Shown: positions 22,457 through 33,965 of the stretch, piece after piece
How positions within the stretch are numbered: position 1 is the first letter of the stretch
Layout: each line of letters begins with the position of its first letter
The notes under the pieces: generated by a model
What the model was told of the DNA's origin: nothing
What the model saw: only the letters and a program-made list of their open reading frames with translations
The model's database searches: none
Position numbers and translations under genes: made by a program
Source: Amphimedon queenslandica
Taxonomy: Eukaryota; Porifera; Demospongiae; Haplosclerida; Niphatidae
Length of the DNA stretch: 39,218 nt
Direction of reading: 5' to 3'
Assembly: GCF_000090795.2 (NCBI RefSeq)
Contig: NW_003546534.1
Span: forward strand, 87,511-126,728

Positions 22457-23208
22457 GGTACAACGGGCTGAACGCACAATTTAGATTTCGGAACAGAAAT
22501 TGTTTTTATACTTTTTCTACAATATATGATTTTTTCAATTTTTTCTCCATAGTGAGATGCCATAAACTTTACTAAACTTTGTAAAATGGATGAAAACTGA
22601 GTTAAGAATTCTTGAACATGATGAGAGTACTTTCATTTTTAGTAATATCATTGTGTTTATAATATTATTTTCTATTTACGTATGTTGCATCATTTGGCAA
22701 AAGTTATTCAAGTTTTGCAAAATGGGCTGCAATCTCTCATAAAGTTTTGTGACTTTCAAACATCAGTGTATCACAAAAGCATTTACTGCATACAAACTTG
22801 ATTGAGTGTTTGCCTTCATTATGCCACAATTGCAAATTTTAGAGCTTCGTAGAGCCTGGATTCACCAGATGAAACAGCTAAATAAACAATAGTCAGGAAA
22901 TACATACTGGTGGCCATTTTTATTAATGGTTTGACTAATAAGACGTCATAACTTAACCCCACCTTGCAATTAATTTTTCCTGCCAGTTTTATAATATACA
23001 GAGGTATCCAGAAATGACACTAGATCAAAAACGGTGTATAAAGTATGAAAAGTTATGCAGGAATTTTTTTTAATAATTAAAGTTCAATGATCTATAACTT
23101 CTAAACAGTGCATGGTAAAAATTTAAAAATAACACAAGTTGTACAACTTTTTCATTACTATGAAATGGCAGCAATTAAATAAATATTAAAATTTCATCTA
23201 AAAGTACC
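22457..23208. mobile_element. Non-autonomous element flanked by TTAA (piggyBac-like MITE)
   Basis: Bounded by TTAA at 22453-22456 and 23209-23212 with GGTAC ... GTACC ends. TTAA duplication is the piggyBac signature. It separates coding pieces of the DUF7869-like gene (RAVRRLA-type codons to the right, KVEYQSARSWMSHYF to the left). The interior 22495-23041 recurs, in the same orientation, at 32169-32718. No transposase. Only five TIR bases are clear, so the superfamily is tentative. Confidence 0.5.
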
Positions 23209-23899
23209 TTAAGCAAGCCTTCGAACCGCCCTAAAGCACTGTAGTGATACTACTAAGAGAGTAACAAATGCTTCTAGCTCGTTCCATTGAAGCCCACATT
23301 CAGAGATCTGGAATTGCAATGTGACTCTGCATATAATGCATGCATAACATCAAGAAGAAACTGCTTTTGTTGCATTCTTGATCAGCAACTAAAGGACTTT
23401 TGAATAATTTGCTGTTATTTATTGCTTATTTGTCAGAGGTAGTAATTTTTACAGCATCATTGTGATTGCCAAATTTCTGGTGTAGAACATGACTGGAATT
23501 GCAAATAAATAGGTGCTGCTAATGAAGCTATTGGTTGGAAAGTGATGCTTACGTTATTACTCACACTACTACTTTCAATGATGACTGCGGCTGAATTATT
23601 CATACGAGTTTGCTGTGGCATTTCATTGATTTCAGGTGCTGGAGATTCTAAATCTAAAAATTGGCACCATTGTTCATCTTGTGCTTCATTATGGCATTGT
23701 CAGGTGATACAGCAACTACTTAAGGTAGCCTTAGATAAGAGCTTGCACTAACCACAGCATCATAAGGTAGATCTAAGATATCTGGTGATTGCCACGGTGA
23801 ATATGCACAATCTGTGGCCAGATCAAGTAACCATAGCAAATTGTCCATTATGAAAGAAATACCCTAACTTTTTGTTCTGGGCGATTGCATCGTTTCTTT

Positions 23900-24156
23900 G
23901 AAAGATCAGTGCTGTGGTGCTCTATGGTGCTACGTGCTGCAAAGTCTGCTCCAATCAATGCTATTGCGCTCTAATTAATTATTTAATAACGAGGCCACGC
24001 CTAGATTTATCATCAGTATACGGTATGCTGTATGCTGTTTCATTTTGGACCATTTCTGCTGTCTTTGCTAGAGTCTGTGAAAATTTATTAGACTTTATTC
24101 TTAAGTAAGACTAACAGTCAAGCTTAATTATATAGTTTAGATTAAGTAGAATATTA
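23900..24156. other. No gene recognised
   Basis: A plus-strand open frame at 23914-24108 has no recognisable motif. The stretch lies between the first exon of the DUF7869-like gene and the GGGGC-ended element. Confidence 0.3.
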
Positions 24157-25693
24157 AGGGGCAAGCCTAAGCTAGCAAAGCAATTATATGGCACTGGATC
24201 TATCCATCTATAATCTACTCCCGATGATTATAAAGCATGCGTCATGATTTAGGCATAGCAAGCATGATTTACATTTATTTTACATTTAGTCTTCTAGCTT
24301 CACATACACATTTCTTGCCTATAAATGTCTGTAAAGATGCTTTACTTAGCTTTAGATATAATATTATCCAATGTTAAGATGACTGAGAAAAAGCTTGATT
24401 GACTTTCACAGTTTTGTTAACAATAGCATAAATAGAGACAAGCTTCATAGGTTATTAATTGAATTTAAAACCTTATATAGATGCTGGAGAAGTCTTTGGA
24501 TGGTGTATCAGCCATATGATGCTGTTACAAAGCTCCTAAATTTTTCCAGTGTGTTGGATGCCATTTTAATTTTACTGTGACCGCTCCCACTTCCAATGAA
24601 AAATTTGAAAATAGACTTTAAATTGCATTGGTAATGCATAGCAGAGAAACGGAGGTAGTTTACGGACACCTAAAGTTTAGAAGGGTCTCACTGGTCTCAA
24701 GATTCCTTGGTACTTGATGTGAGGTGTCCTTTGGAAAGCAGTGGGTCTACCAGATTCTATCCATAAAGAAGTTTCAGAAGTCCTTGTCCTGGCAATTATA
24801 GGAATTTTTAAAAGTCTACCAGGTGGTGAAGGTAGTTAACGAACAGGTGAGGCAGTCTCCAGACTGTGACAGAAATCAACCATTTGTGAGGTAATTGAGC
24901 AATAAATTAAACAGCAATAATAGTAAGGATGAAATTTATTGATTTTTTGCATAGGTGATGGACCAAGCCTGCCTAAAATTTGCTTAATTTTGAAGCTGGA
25001 GTGATCATACAAGTAATGGTGGAGCTCTTTGGTGTTGAGTATTTTCTCTAGCAGTACCAGAGAATTTTCATCACAAACTGTCTCTATAGCCTTTTCCAAG
25101 TCTTCAGTCTTCCATTCCCCGTTTTGTTAGCTGTTACTGTGTGATTGTTATCACTGTCCGGTAACTGCATCCATCCACCAAGGTGTATTTGCTCTTAAAT
25201 AACTCTTACTACATTATTTATATATTGTTCCACATAATTCCATTAACTAGTTTAATGAATTTCCTTCGTATTGACAAATAATTTTGGCATATTCAAAACT
25301 TTCAGTCTGCAGTTTCAAGTTGTTGAATTTCTTTGTATTTTAAGAGACATTTGATTATTTGGACAAAGCAATCAACCATAATCATTTGCAGTCAAATGTA
25401 ACATGGAATAGCCATAGCAAACTCACTGAAATTGGTTCGAGTTATTGCAGTAGGAGAGCTCTACCCCTTAGAAAAAAATTGTGTTTCTAATGAAATGTTT
25501 AAAATTTTATGGTACTTTGAACATTAAATGTCCATATACTACCGCTGTACGTAAACTCCCACCTTTACTTTATCTATCAACTGTATTAGATCTATGCATT
25601 AATGGGGGTGATGTACGAGGACATACAGACAGACAGACAGACGGGGCATGACTGTGAGTATAGCTAGAGTGGGGCGAGCTCAGGCTTGCCCCA
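24157..25693 (-). mobile_element. GGGGC-ended element, copy 2 (reverse orientation)
   Basis: About 1.54 kb. The left end is GGGGCAAGCCTAAGCT; the right end reverse-complements to GGGGCAAGCCTGAGCT, 15 of 16 bases identical. Read from the right end it shows GGGGC-N12-GCCCCAC, then GTCTGTCTGTCTGTCTG, as at 18630, so both belong to one family. The flanks share GAATATTA a few bases off on the right side. The interior holds coding-like pieces without known domains. Confidence 0.55.
24836..25099 (-). CDS. Unrecognised ORF inside GGGGC-ended element
   Basis: The minus strand encodes a sensible-looking mixed helical peptide: the open frame begins EKAIETVCDENSLVLLEKIL, then LNTKELHHYLYDHSSFKIKQ, then LGRLGPS. 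It continues upstream as NGEWKTEDL until a stop next to an AG acceptor-like site (AACAG near 25130). It may be an exon captured by the element. I do not recognise a domain, and the second half turns into low-complexity hydrophobic residues that are probably intron. Confidence 0.3.
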   Translation of the reverse strand: MEKAIETVCDENSLVLLEKILNTKELHHYLYDHSSFKIKQILGRLGPSPMQKINKFHPYYYCCLIYCSITSQMVDFCHSLETASPVR

Positions 25694-26260
25694 ATGAATA
25701 TTACCGCAGATGGAATGAGATCTCATCATGGTACTACTAGAGCAGCTGTTGCAGCTGGTGCTACGAGTCAAAGGGGAAGCCAAGGCTTGGCCACAGCTAC
25801 TTGTCTATGGTACTTTGAAGTGGATTCATCTACAGGAAAAATATTCTTCGTCAAAAATGGGATACTTGTCAAGGTAGACAATATGGCGCAGTGAAAAATA
25901 TTACCTTTTTTAGATGACATATCACCGGCATCTCTCATAGTATGTTAAAAGCTTTTTCTATAATAGAAGAATGTAAAACATTAATGGGCTTTGCCCCTAG
26001 AAACACTATCACGAATATTAGGCTATCAAAATTATAAAATAATCACACAACTGTAGTCTGCCCTTCATCACTGATGGCTAATTATTTTGATCTATATCCT
26101 TTTAGTTGTAATTTCATTCTAGTCTAGTCATAAGGAAGTAACAATTCTGTATCATCTCATTGCTCTCTCTTTCTCCGGCATTTGATGATGATAATGATAA
26201 TAACAAAATTAATTGTGATTAGTGTTATCAATTTTACATTATTATATTGGAACGGATTAG
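25694..26260. other. No gene recognised
   Basis: A plus-strand open frame of 66 codons (25694-25894) begins right at the element end. It includes CLWYFEVDSSTGKIFFVKNG, plausible coding but with no family recognised. The rest is AT-rich. Confidence 0.3.
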
Positions 26261-28756
26261 AAGAAGAATCCTTTGCAAAAATTTTAATAAGAGCAAGAAT
26301 TGGTTTTATCAGAAGTTTAATAATTCCAGTAATTTGAAAGGTTTTGCCTCCAGTTTTAAAGAGTGCACTTTCTATTACTCAGTTATTCATGTATCTCAAG
26401 TTAATAGTAGTGATACTTTAAGCTCAAGTTTGTCATCTTTGGTTGATGATAATTCTCCTCCAGAGAGTAATACATTAGAGTAAGTATAAAGGGGAATATA
26501 ATGTGGGGAATGATATAATCATTACAAAATTATTTAATCATGAGGAAATGATATATATGGTTACGATGATCAAGAGACAGTTGAAGCATCTGAGCCAGCT
26601 AAAAAAGGCCTAGAAAGGATAATGAAAAAGACCAACTTAGTGAGGCAGTTCTTGCCAAGCATGTTGGTTAGGACTATGTTTTAGTTGCATAGCATTTATA
26701 CTTTTTATAGGTTTGTTCAACTAATCATTACAAAATTTGAAGAAACCACCTCCTTCTCGTGTGCTCCACAAAATTGACAATTTTGTTGATAAATTGAAGA
26801 GAAGAATGATAGAGGATGATAGTGGTATTGGAATACCGTCATTTGCTGTAGTGTGCCTGAATATTTCTCATAAGTCCAATTTCGAGGAAAGATTTAAATA
26901 TATATATAAATATGAGGTACATGGTGGTTTACACAGTTTTCAAGCGAGACAGGAGCCGGTCAAAGATGGTGCAATGAGCGAAACATTAGTCATGTATGAT
27001 GTATATGTATATCTTAATAATGAGGAAGCATTATGGCTTGCATCACAACATAACAGTTATGACCACTTCAACCACCATATGACACCGCAACAACGTAAGA
27101 AGTGATGTCACTTATAATATGCATCATTTTAAGTTAGCTGGAAGTATGCCATGCCAGACTGTTTGCAATGCATCCTGATGCCACTGAAGTTCCATTTAAT
27201 CTTTTACAGTAGAGAAAAGTGCTCAAATTGTATTTTACCGCCAGTAAGTCACTACAACTGATGCATACTTATAACTATATACGAGGTGAATGTGAATTAA
27301 CCGTACAATATGGTTCCAAATGCCATGGTCAAAATTTTTGTAATTTTAATTATGATAATGCATGCTAAACTTACCAGTAGCCATTTCATTTTATTACTTT
27401 ATTTTATTCACAAATATCTTAATTTAAATAACTCAGGAGAGGGGAGCTACACTATAATTGTATTTTTTTTGAAAATCTAGGAAATGTCTCGCACACATAT
27501 TTGCCCAGTCTACATTTCAGAGTGAAATTTGGGTTAAAGTTAATGATGTAATGGATATGTTTGAGGAAGGAGAGGTGAAAGGACAGAGTAAAGGTGGCAT
27601 TCTTAAGCAGCATCATCTTCAACGTATTTGCAGGTATAAAGCTGCATATTTATTGAAAATAGTAATAATTGTTATTATTGTATTCTTGAAAATTGTTTTG
27701 ACGATTAAACATAAAATTGTCCATCCCTATTTGCAGGTTGCTTCTACCAATACAGAACAAGATAATGGGTTTTGTTATTAATAAGGAGATTTCTTAAAGG
27801 ATATGAAAACCCGAGCTGATAATTTTAGGCAGTATGAAATGATAAAGAAGTCATTTGTATGATGCAAAAATTCTAGAAAGTGGGATGAAGCGACAAGTTT
27901 GTATTCCAATTTATTGATAGGCTTGGTCTGTTTTCAAGACTGACTTAGCAAGCCCCAGCTACTAGATACATTTCTAACATTTTGTTAAGCCTCAAGACGA
28001 GGTACATTTATAGTAATACCAATTACAATAATTATATTTGAATGTGTCATACTAGATGAACCGTTTGGAGAAGCTATCAAAAAGTTTATTATCACATTAG
28101 TTGAAGGCAGCTTACAAGGAAGCAATTAAGAAAGCAAACATCTCTTACAATGGAGCTCATCTCATTTTAAGCAATATTAGGAAAGTAGGTAGTTACCTTA
28201 TACTTACAGCTGGAAATGTTCGTGGGAAATTAAAATTTGTATGTGGATGAATCCAAAAATGCAAAATTAATTTTGTTGAAATTAATATTTCTAGCTTGCA
28301 AATTTTTCAATAATAAGCTACATGAATAGTGGAATTTATTTTAGAGTATTTAATTATTCACAAAAATAAACTTCACACAAAGTAAACCACATATAAACTT
28401 TAGTATTGCATGTAATTGTATGATTGAAGTTTATGTAGGACTGCACTTCTGAATCTCTTGAAAAGATAGTATGCAACAGTTGTGAGCTTAATACTTCATT
28501 TACTGAAATTAATTTCTTCTCTTTCATTTTCATGGTTGAAATGGCTGATGTTGACAGGGTGAAAGAGGCACTCTTAGATTGTTACAATAAGATTGAAGTT
28601 GTTTACAATTATAGTGAACTAGCTTCAAAACCAAGTGGGTCAACTCATACACTATTATTGATGTTATTCCACTTTGATTACAGAAGATACCTGTGGGATT
28701 TTGATTCCAGCTGTGAAACTAATAGTTGTAGCTGTATGGTCACATATAAATGAAGA
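26261..28756 (+). pseudogene. Multi-exon gene with a ParB-like domain, unrecognised family
   Basis: Plus-strand exons can be followed. 26261-26479 follows an acceptor GGATTAG, is serine-rich near its end and finishes with a strong donor GTAAGTAT. 26560-26673 (DDQETVEASEPAKK, then with a shift RPRKDNEKDQLSEAVLAKHV). 26711-27093 (KPPPSRVLHKIDNF, PSFAVVCLNISHKSNFEERF, YKYEVHGGLHSFQARQEP, VYVYLNNEEALWLASQHNSY) with donor GTAAGA. 27481-27633 (AHIFAQSTFQSEIWVKVNDV to HHLQRICR) with donor GTATAA. 27738 onward (LLLPIQNKIMGFVINK, then FLKDMKTRADNFRQYEMI). 28100-28190 (YKEAIKKANISYNGAHLIL). 28441-28751 (LEKIVCNSCELNTSF, VDRVKEALLDCYNKI). The G-x-H-S-x-x-A box followed by V-x-V-Y-x-x-L and LAxxHN resembles ParB/sulfiredoxin-fold domains; that is inference. 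A stop (26722-26724) and frameshifts suggest decay. Confidence 0.5.
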
Positions 28757-28759
28757 CAT

Positions 28760-29510
28760 GCAGCTTCAATTTGAAAAAGTCTTATTGTCATTGCATACAG
28801 TGACTAAGACAACAAGGGCAAAATGTCACCTTTCTTAAAAAAAAATAGAAAAAAGGTTTTCTTTTCATGGACAAAGAATAGTAGATGCTACTGATACAGG
28901 TACATGTACATGATATTGATTGACACTACTGTCCATCATGTAATAATAATGATAATAGAAATAATTATACACAAAATATAGTAATAATTTTGTTCACTAG
29001 TCTGTTGTGAAGTAAACACAAAATAGTTGTTTATTATTGTAAATGATAACCACAGCCCTAACAGTCCTAGGTGTCACAGGTGCCATAAATACCTCCACAT
29101 TATAGTATAACACGTGTATACAAATAATAATTGTACTGACAAATAACTAACTTCAATATATTCCCTTGAGATTGTACAAATTTGTAAACTTGGTTTTAAT
29201 GCTTGCAGTTTTGAAGTACAAATTTGAACAAATTTGTGATTTGGTACAAAAATGTTATACCTTTCCCAATCTCTTGTTAGGGCCAGCTGATATATCTTAG
29301 TTTCAAGAGGAATTTTGTCATCATGCATGAAAATCCATTAATTGGACAAGAGATTGAAACAGTTTTAAAGAAATAGTTTGACTGGCAGTAACTTACATCA
29401 CGTGTATAAGACTATAATAATAATTAGTATAATTAAAGCACAGTTTACTGTTAAGAATGAAAGTTAACTTTATAAAATGATGTGTTTGCACCTGTCAGTA
29501 CATGTACAGG
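28760..29510. other. No clear gene; fragment resembling RAG1-like family
   Basis: Mostly AT-rich. The minus-strand frame 29328-29230 reads HDDKIPLETKIYQLALTRDW, which may be a stray piece related to the segment that precedes the first catalytic Asp in the RAG1-like gene, but this is weak. TACATGTACATG runs occur at 28901 and 29501. Confidence 0.3.
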
Positions 29511-29516
29511 ACTAAC

Positions 29517-31340
29517 AGTTGCTCTAGATATCCCATACATGTGACATTGGTTTTCGTAATCATGACCCTAAAAAAACAAGGAATGCACTGCCTCTAAAAT
29601 TTTAAGCAATAATTGTGTATGTTCTTGTTTCAGCTGACTTCCATTTAGATTGCTGAAGGTCATCTACTTGATCTTTATATCTAGCAAGAGCTACATGCAG
29701 GTTTAAAACTGAGTCAATAGCCTCAAAAGCTAAAAAGACACTTGTGTTATGGATTGAACTCGGATTGTCTCCATTCATGATCTGAAAATTCATTTTTAAT
29801 GAAGATCCTCCTTTATCTCCTCCCAGTTTTACCCTAAAGGAATTCAACCAATATGCTGTGTGAGTGTGTGAGCCTATAATGTAATGTATGCATATATTTT
29901 AGTGTATGTGGTACATAAGTACATCAATATACCTCTCATTTTTCTCCAAAAGATCTTAAATTTTGTACTTCAAATGAGGAAGATACGCAATAGCGGCACG
30001 TTTTAATTTTTCACCATGCACCAGACTTTAATGGGAAAGAGCATTCTCTGAAATTATGTCATTGGCAATAGATAGCTCAGCTGCAATTAATCTCATTTTC
30101 CTCTCACTCGCTAATAATTTTGTATCCCCTAAGTCTTCATTTATCTAATAAGCAAGATTATACGTTAAGTGATTTTGCATTACTAAAGTTATGTTTTCAT
30201 GTCTCAGCTTTTTCAATTGAATTCCCAAATCAGCTTTCATAGCAAGGCTACAGTCAGCATCAACTTCTATTAAATTTATTCATTACATGAGCTTCTGTCT
30301 CTTTGCTTTCAATACAAGCCTATTACTGTAGTTGTTAGTGTGAACAACCTTTGCCAATGATTCAGTGATGCTCCTCAATTTCAATTGGGTGTTGTTTAAT
30401 AGTTCTTTTATAGACTTCCTCTAAACTAGCAGTTGCACTAAAATTCTAACAAATGTCTGTGGCTGTTTATGCTATAATAATAGTACTATATATTGTGATT
30501 AATTTGCCTTACCTTTCCTCCATTTGGGACTTGTAATTCATTTCTTCTAACTAGCCCTTTTAACAGATCAGATGGATTTGCTGATAAAGTACAGCATAAC
30601 AAGTGTACATGTACATTTAAGCAACATTTGCTCTTGATGTGATCAATTAACTCACGTAACAACACATAATTGTCACATGCCTTGCAAATTGTGACTATTT
30701 CTTTAAGAACCCGACTATGGATGGCATCAGGTGATCTTATATTGGAGCATTTGCAGTGGTGGTATTTGTCACACACTGGACAAAGAGTAGATAGTGAGAC
30801 TTCAATCAATTTGAATATACATGGTGCACATGTGTATATAGAGCTTAATGTAATTACTGGATTGTTTAATGTATTGTTACAGATAGTGTATTCTTTCAAG
30901 AGGTTTAATGGTTGGCTTCTGAATTTATGGTGAAAGACTCTTGATTATTGTATAGTAAAAGTGACTAATTGTCTTATGTGCTCGATTATAGTGTGGCAAC
31001 TATGAACAGCAGGTTTGTCTTGATTCTTTCTCTCCTTTTTAGGCCTCCCACCCTTTCTTACACTATTGCACCTTTTATTCGTCTCACAATTCTCATTTAC
31101 ATATTCCCTCTACTCTACTTGTTTAAGATAGGTAAGCATTACTCTGCACTTTTCAACTGCTTTATTTTTTATTGTAAGGAAGCGTAGCAGTAATCCCAAA
31201 AGCTCTTAGGATGAACTTCATCAATATTCTTTAACACTTCTGCTGCAAAAGCTTCTCTTACTTTAAAAATGTACTCTGTGCATCTGTAGGACACTCTGTA
31301 CTTTGTAATATTCCCTCCACATAGTCAACATAGCTTTTGA
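29517..31340 (-). pseudogene. RAG1-like transposase, N-terminal half (zinc region, RING, finger, D-D)
   Basis: Minus-strand exons in RAG1 order. At 31340-31180: LCGGNITKYRVSYRC, then FKVREAFAAEVLKNIDEVHP and KSFWDYCYASLQ, matching the RAG1 N-terminal zinc region with its IHPxxFCxxCW core (first Cys replaced by Trp). At 31070-31030: basic RKGGRPKKERKNQ. At 30899-30750: RING-like YTICNNTLNNPVI...YTCAPC...TLCPVC. At 30695-30621: a finger, ICKACDNYVLLRELIDHIKS. At 30570-30500: DLLKGLVRRNELQVPNGGKV. At 30420-29930: helical pieces with stops. At 29830-29620: VKLGGDKGGSSLKMNFQI (first Asp codon 29817) and FEAIDSVLNLHVALARYKDQ. At 29567-29517: GHDYENQCHMYGISRAT (second Asp codon 29561), after acceptor TTTTTTTAG, ending at GTTAGT. 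Several stops and shifts. CLWC and downstream parts are not found next to it; they occur at 17348-15990. Confidence 0.7.
30486..30899 (-). pseudogene. RING plus zinc-finger exon of the RAG1-like gene
   Basis: Longest unbroken piece of the N-terminal half (137 codons, part of the entry at 29517-31340). The RING has CAPC (30825-30814) and CPVC (30783-30772) intact. The first Cys pair is degenerate (IC-N-N) and the central Cys-His is lost. The following finger is C-x2-C-x12-H-x4-C, spaced like the C2H2 finger that follows the RING in RAG1. In RAG1 this part acts in E3 ligase activity and dimerisation. Confidence 0.6.
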
Positions 31341-31701
31341 AGTGCCAGTGCATGCGTCATATTTATTACTATATTTTATCAATCAGAAAAAAGTCGCTAG
31401 CAAAATTATATGGATTTGCAATTTATCACCTTTGATCTGTAGTTATGAACACCGCTTCTAGTCCAAACAACTCTATGGGAGCCAGAAAGTCTATTCAAAC
31501 ACATCAGCTGAACAAGAGCTACTTCAAAAGCTGGTTTGATTAAATGCGCAGTTATACACAGTGTGCATTATGTATGCGCAGATGAGCTAAGGGTATCCCT
31601 GGAGACCTAATCTATGTGTATGGAACGTGGCAATGTCATAGCAACTACTATTTATTACACCTTTAACAACACTACTGTTACTGTACACTTGATTGACAAT
31701 A
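31341..31701. other. No gene recognised
   Basis: Upstream of the first visible RAG1-like exon. AT-rich, no supported coding segment; a promoter cannot be defined. Confidence 0.3.
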
Positions 31702-31877
31702 TGTGACCATAATTGACAAAAGGTACCTTACAACGGATTTTAAAATTCATCATTATAATGAAAAATATAAACATGTGAGTACTCTGTTAGTCAGGAGTAT
31801 TGGAAGTTGGTTTTTTTAGGCTACAAAGACTCATTTTCCCATCTGCCATTAGGTACCTTTTGTCAATTATGGTCACA
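31702..31877. mobile_element. MITE family 2, copy 2
   Basis: 176 bp. The ends are TGTGACCATAATTGACAAAAGGTACC and its inverted partner GGTACCTTTTGTCAATTATGGTCACA, a perfect 26-bp inverted repeat. Flanked by TA on both sides (31700-31701, 31878-31879), suggesting a Tc1/mariner-type target site. The interior matches 13984-14225 (for example TTCATCATTATAATGAAAAATA). Confidence 0.85.
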
Positions 31878-31879
31878 TA

Positions 31880-32168
31880 TTTGTACCTACCACAACAATT
31901 CTTTTTCACAACTAAATGTCCAACAGAAACACCTGTGACCATTGTCCTACTTGCAGTGAAATCTTGCAGCCGCCTATGCAAATTAGATAATAAGATGATT
32001 TATCATAGTGGTACTTTTTCATGCAGTTCCATTGTGACAATATTGAAAGCTTATAATTCTAACCTTGAAATCAGTGATATTACATTACAAGACTTGAGAA
32101 TAAACGATTATTTTCCCCTATAAAGGAATGGATATAGCTGCAGTTATCCCTTTAGTGACATGACGTTT
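31880..32168. other. No gene recognised
   Basis: Between MITE and dispersed repeat; the plus-strand open frame through here starts inside the MITE and has no known motif. Confidence 0.35.
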
Positions 32169-32718
32169 AGCAAATTGTTTTCTTTATACTTTTTCTACAA
32201 TATATAATTTTTTTAATTTTTTTCTCAACAGTGAGATGCAATAAACTTTACTAAACTTTTTAAAATGGATGAAAAATGAGTAAAGATATCTTGCACATGA
32301 CGAGAATACTTTAATTTTTAGTAATATGACTGTTTTTATAATATTATTTTCTATTGACATATGTTCCATCACTTGGCAAAAGTTCTTCAAGTTTTGCAAA
32401 ATGGGCTGCAATCTCTCACTGAGTTTTGTTGACTTTCACAATCAGTGTATTACAAAAGCATTTACTGCATACAAACATGATTGAGTGTTTGCCTTCATTA
32501 TGCCACGATTGCAAGCTTTAGAGCTTTGTAGAGCCTGCATTCACCAGATGAAACAGCTAAATAAACAATAGTCAGGAAATGCATACTGGTGGCCATTTTT
32601 ATTAATGGTTTGACTAATAAGATGTCATAACTTAACCCCACCTTGCAATTAATTTTTCCCGCCAGTTTTATAATATACTGAGGTTTCCAGCAATGATGCA
32701 AGATCAAAGATGGCGTAT
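32169..32718 (+). repeat. Dispersed repeat, partial copy of the TTAA-flanked element interior
   Basis: Direct match to 22495-23041, about 90 percent by eye (ACTTTTTCTACAATATAT, GGCAAAAGTT, GGTGGCCATTTTTATTAATGG). Both element ends are missing here, so this copy is truncated on both sides. Confidence 0.7.
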
Positions 32719-32757
32719 TATTTCTAAGAGAGGCGAACTGAATCTTTTTTTTTCTAA

Positions 32758-33091
32758 ATATTTCTGCTGTTGCTACCAATATCAGTAAGATATGAAAAAT
32801 TATTTGATAGTGAGACAATTTTAATAATAGTATTTCAGCAGTGTTTGCAATTAGCCTCACAGTTTAATATGCTAATTTCATTTTGCTTGCCAGTCTGGTA
32901 ATTATTTTTTATGCTTGCATAGCTATATTTCTGCTGTTGCTACCAATATCAGTAAGATATGAAAAATTATTTGATAGTGAGACAATTTTAATAATAGTAT
33001 TTCAGCAGTGTTTGCAATTAGCCTCACAGTTTAATATGCTAATTTCATTTTGCTTGCCAGTCTGGTAATTATTTTTTATGCTTGCATAGCT
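32758..33091 (+). repeat. Perfect tandem duplication, 2 x 167 bp
   Basis: Unit 32758-32924 (starting ATATTTCTGCTGTTGCTACC) is repeated base for base at 32925-33091 as far as I can see. No recognised coding content. No difference between units means either a very recent event or an assembly artefact. Confidence 0.85.
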
Positions 33092-33489
33092 TGTTCAAAA
33101 GATTGTTTAATTGCAAAAATAATTTTCAAAATTAAAAATACAATAATGCAAAAAATAAACAGCATCGTTCTGTTCCACTGGAAATGATCCAATCATAAAG
33201 TCACAATGATAATCAGCTCAACTTCTGTGTGAATTACTTTTTAATAACTGTTATCAAGTCTAACCTACAGAGAGTGATGTACAATGGTTACTTAAACCTT
33301 AAATAATTCAAAAATTAATTTCATTATTACAGTTATGCATTCCAATAAAGTTATTCTACCATTTTCACTTGCTCCATTGTTCACAGAGGCACCTAAAAAA
33401 CCAGATTATAAAAGTGGCCCAATACAAAAGAATCTATATTTTTACGAGTGACAAAATGTCAACATGCTTGTACTAATTGACTTAGAAAG
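33092..33489. other. No gene recognised
   Basis: AT-rich sequence without motifs. Confidence 0.35.
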
Positions 33490-33965
33490 GCCATCATTAA
33501 TCTATCAGATTTGATTCTTCCTCATATGCGCAACTTAATGTAACAACATTGTTTTCAAATTGAGATTTTTTGTACATTTAAATGAAATCATGCACCACAT
33601 ATCCAGATAAAAAGGGGAAAAGATAAGAAAAAGAGCGGAGCAGTTATACAAAGTAGACAGTATGGACAAATATTGTACAAGTATTGTGTATTAGTATTGT
33701 TACTTTAGCCAATACAACTATTATGCAAATTTCTAGATATTGGGGAAATAATAAAACTACAAATAACCACAAATAAAGGTTCATTATTATTTAACTATCA
33801 ATTATCACGACATAATTTTTTGTGGTTCATAAGTGTGTGTGTGCAAAAACATTTTTATAGGAGGAGTACATTACAAGCTAGCATTATTGGAAACATACAT
33901 GTATCTATAACTTAAACTTAAATAGAGCATTGAAAGAATCAGAACTATACAACATGCAAAATGGT
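33490..33965 (+). repeat. Direct duplication unit 1
   Basis: About 0.45 kb aligned with 34850-35345 (shared AACATTGTTTT, GTATGGACAAATA, TAACTTAAACTTAAA and ACTATACAACATGCAAAA). Diverged, non-coding. Confidence 0.65.

Noticed and set aside
25629..25655. CAGA run as a stand-alone microsatellite or CRISPR-like array
   Set aside because: It is the subterminal GTCTGT run of the GGGGC-ended element, also present at 18660; no spacers.
26261..28756. RAG2-like partner convergent to the RAG1-like gene
   Set aside because: No Kelch repeats or PHD finger are visible in any exon; the best resemblance is a ParB-like domain.
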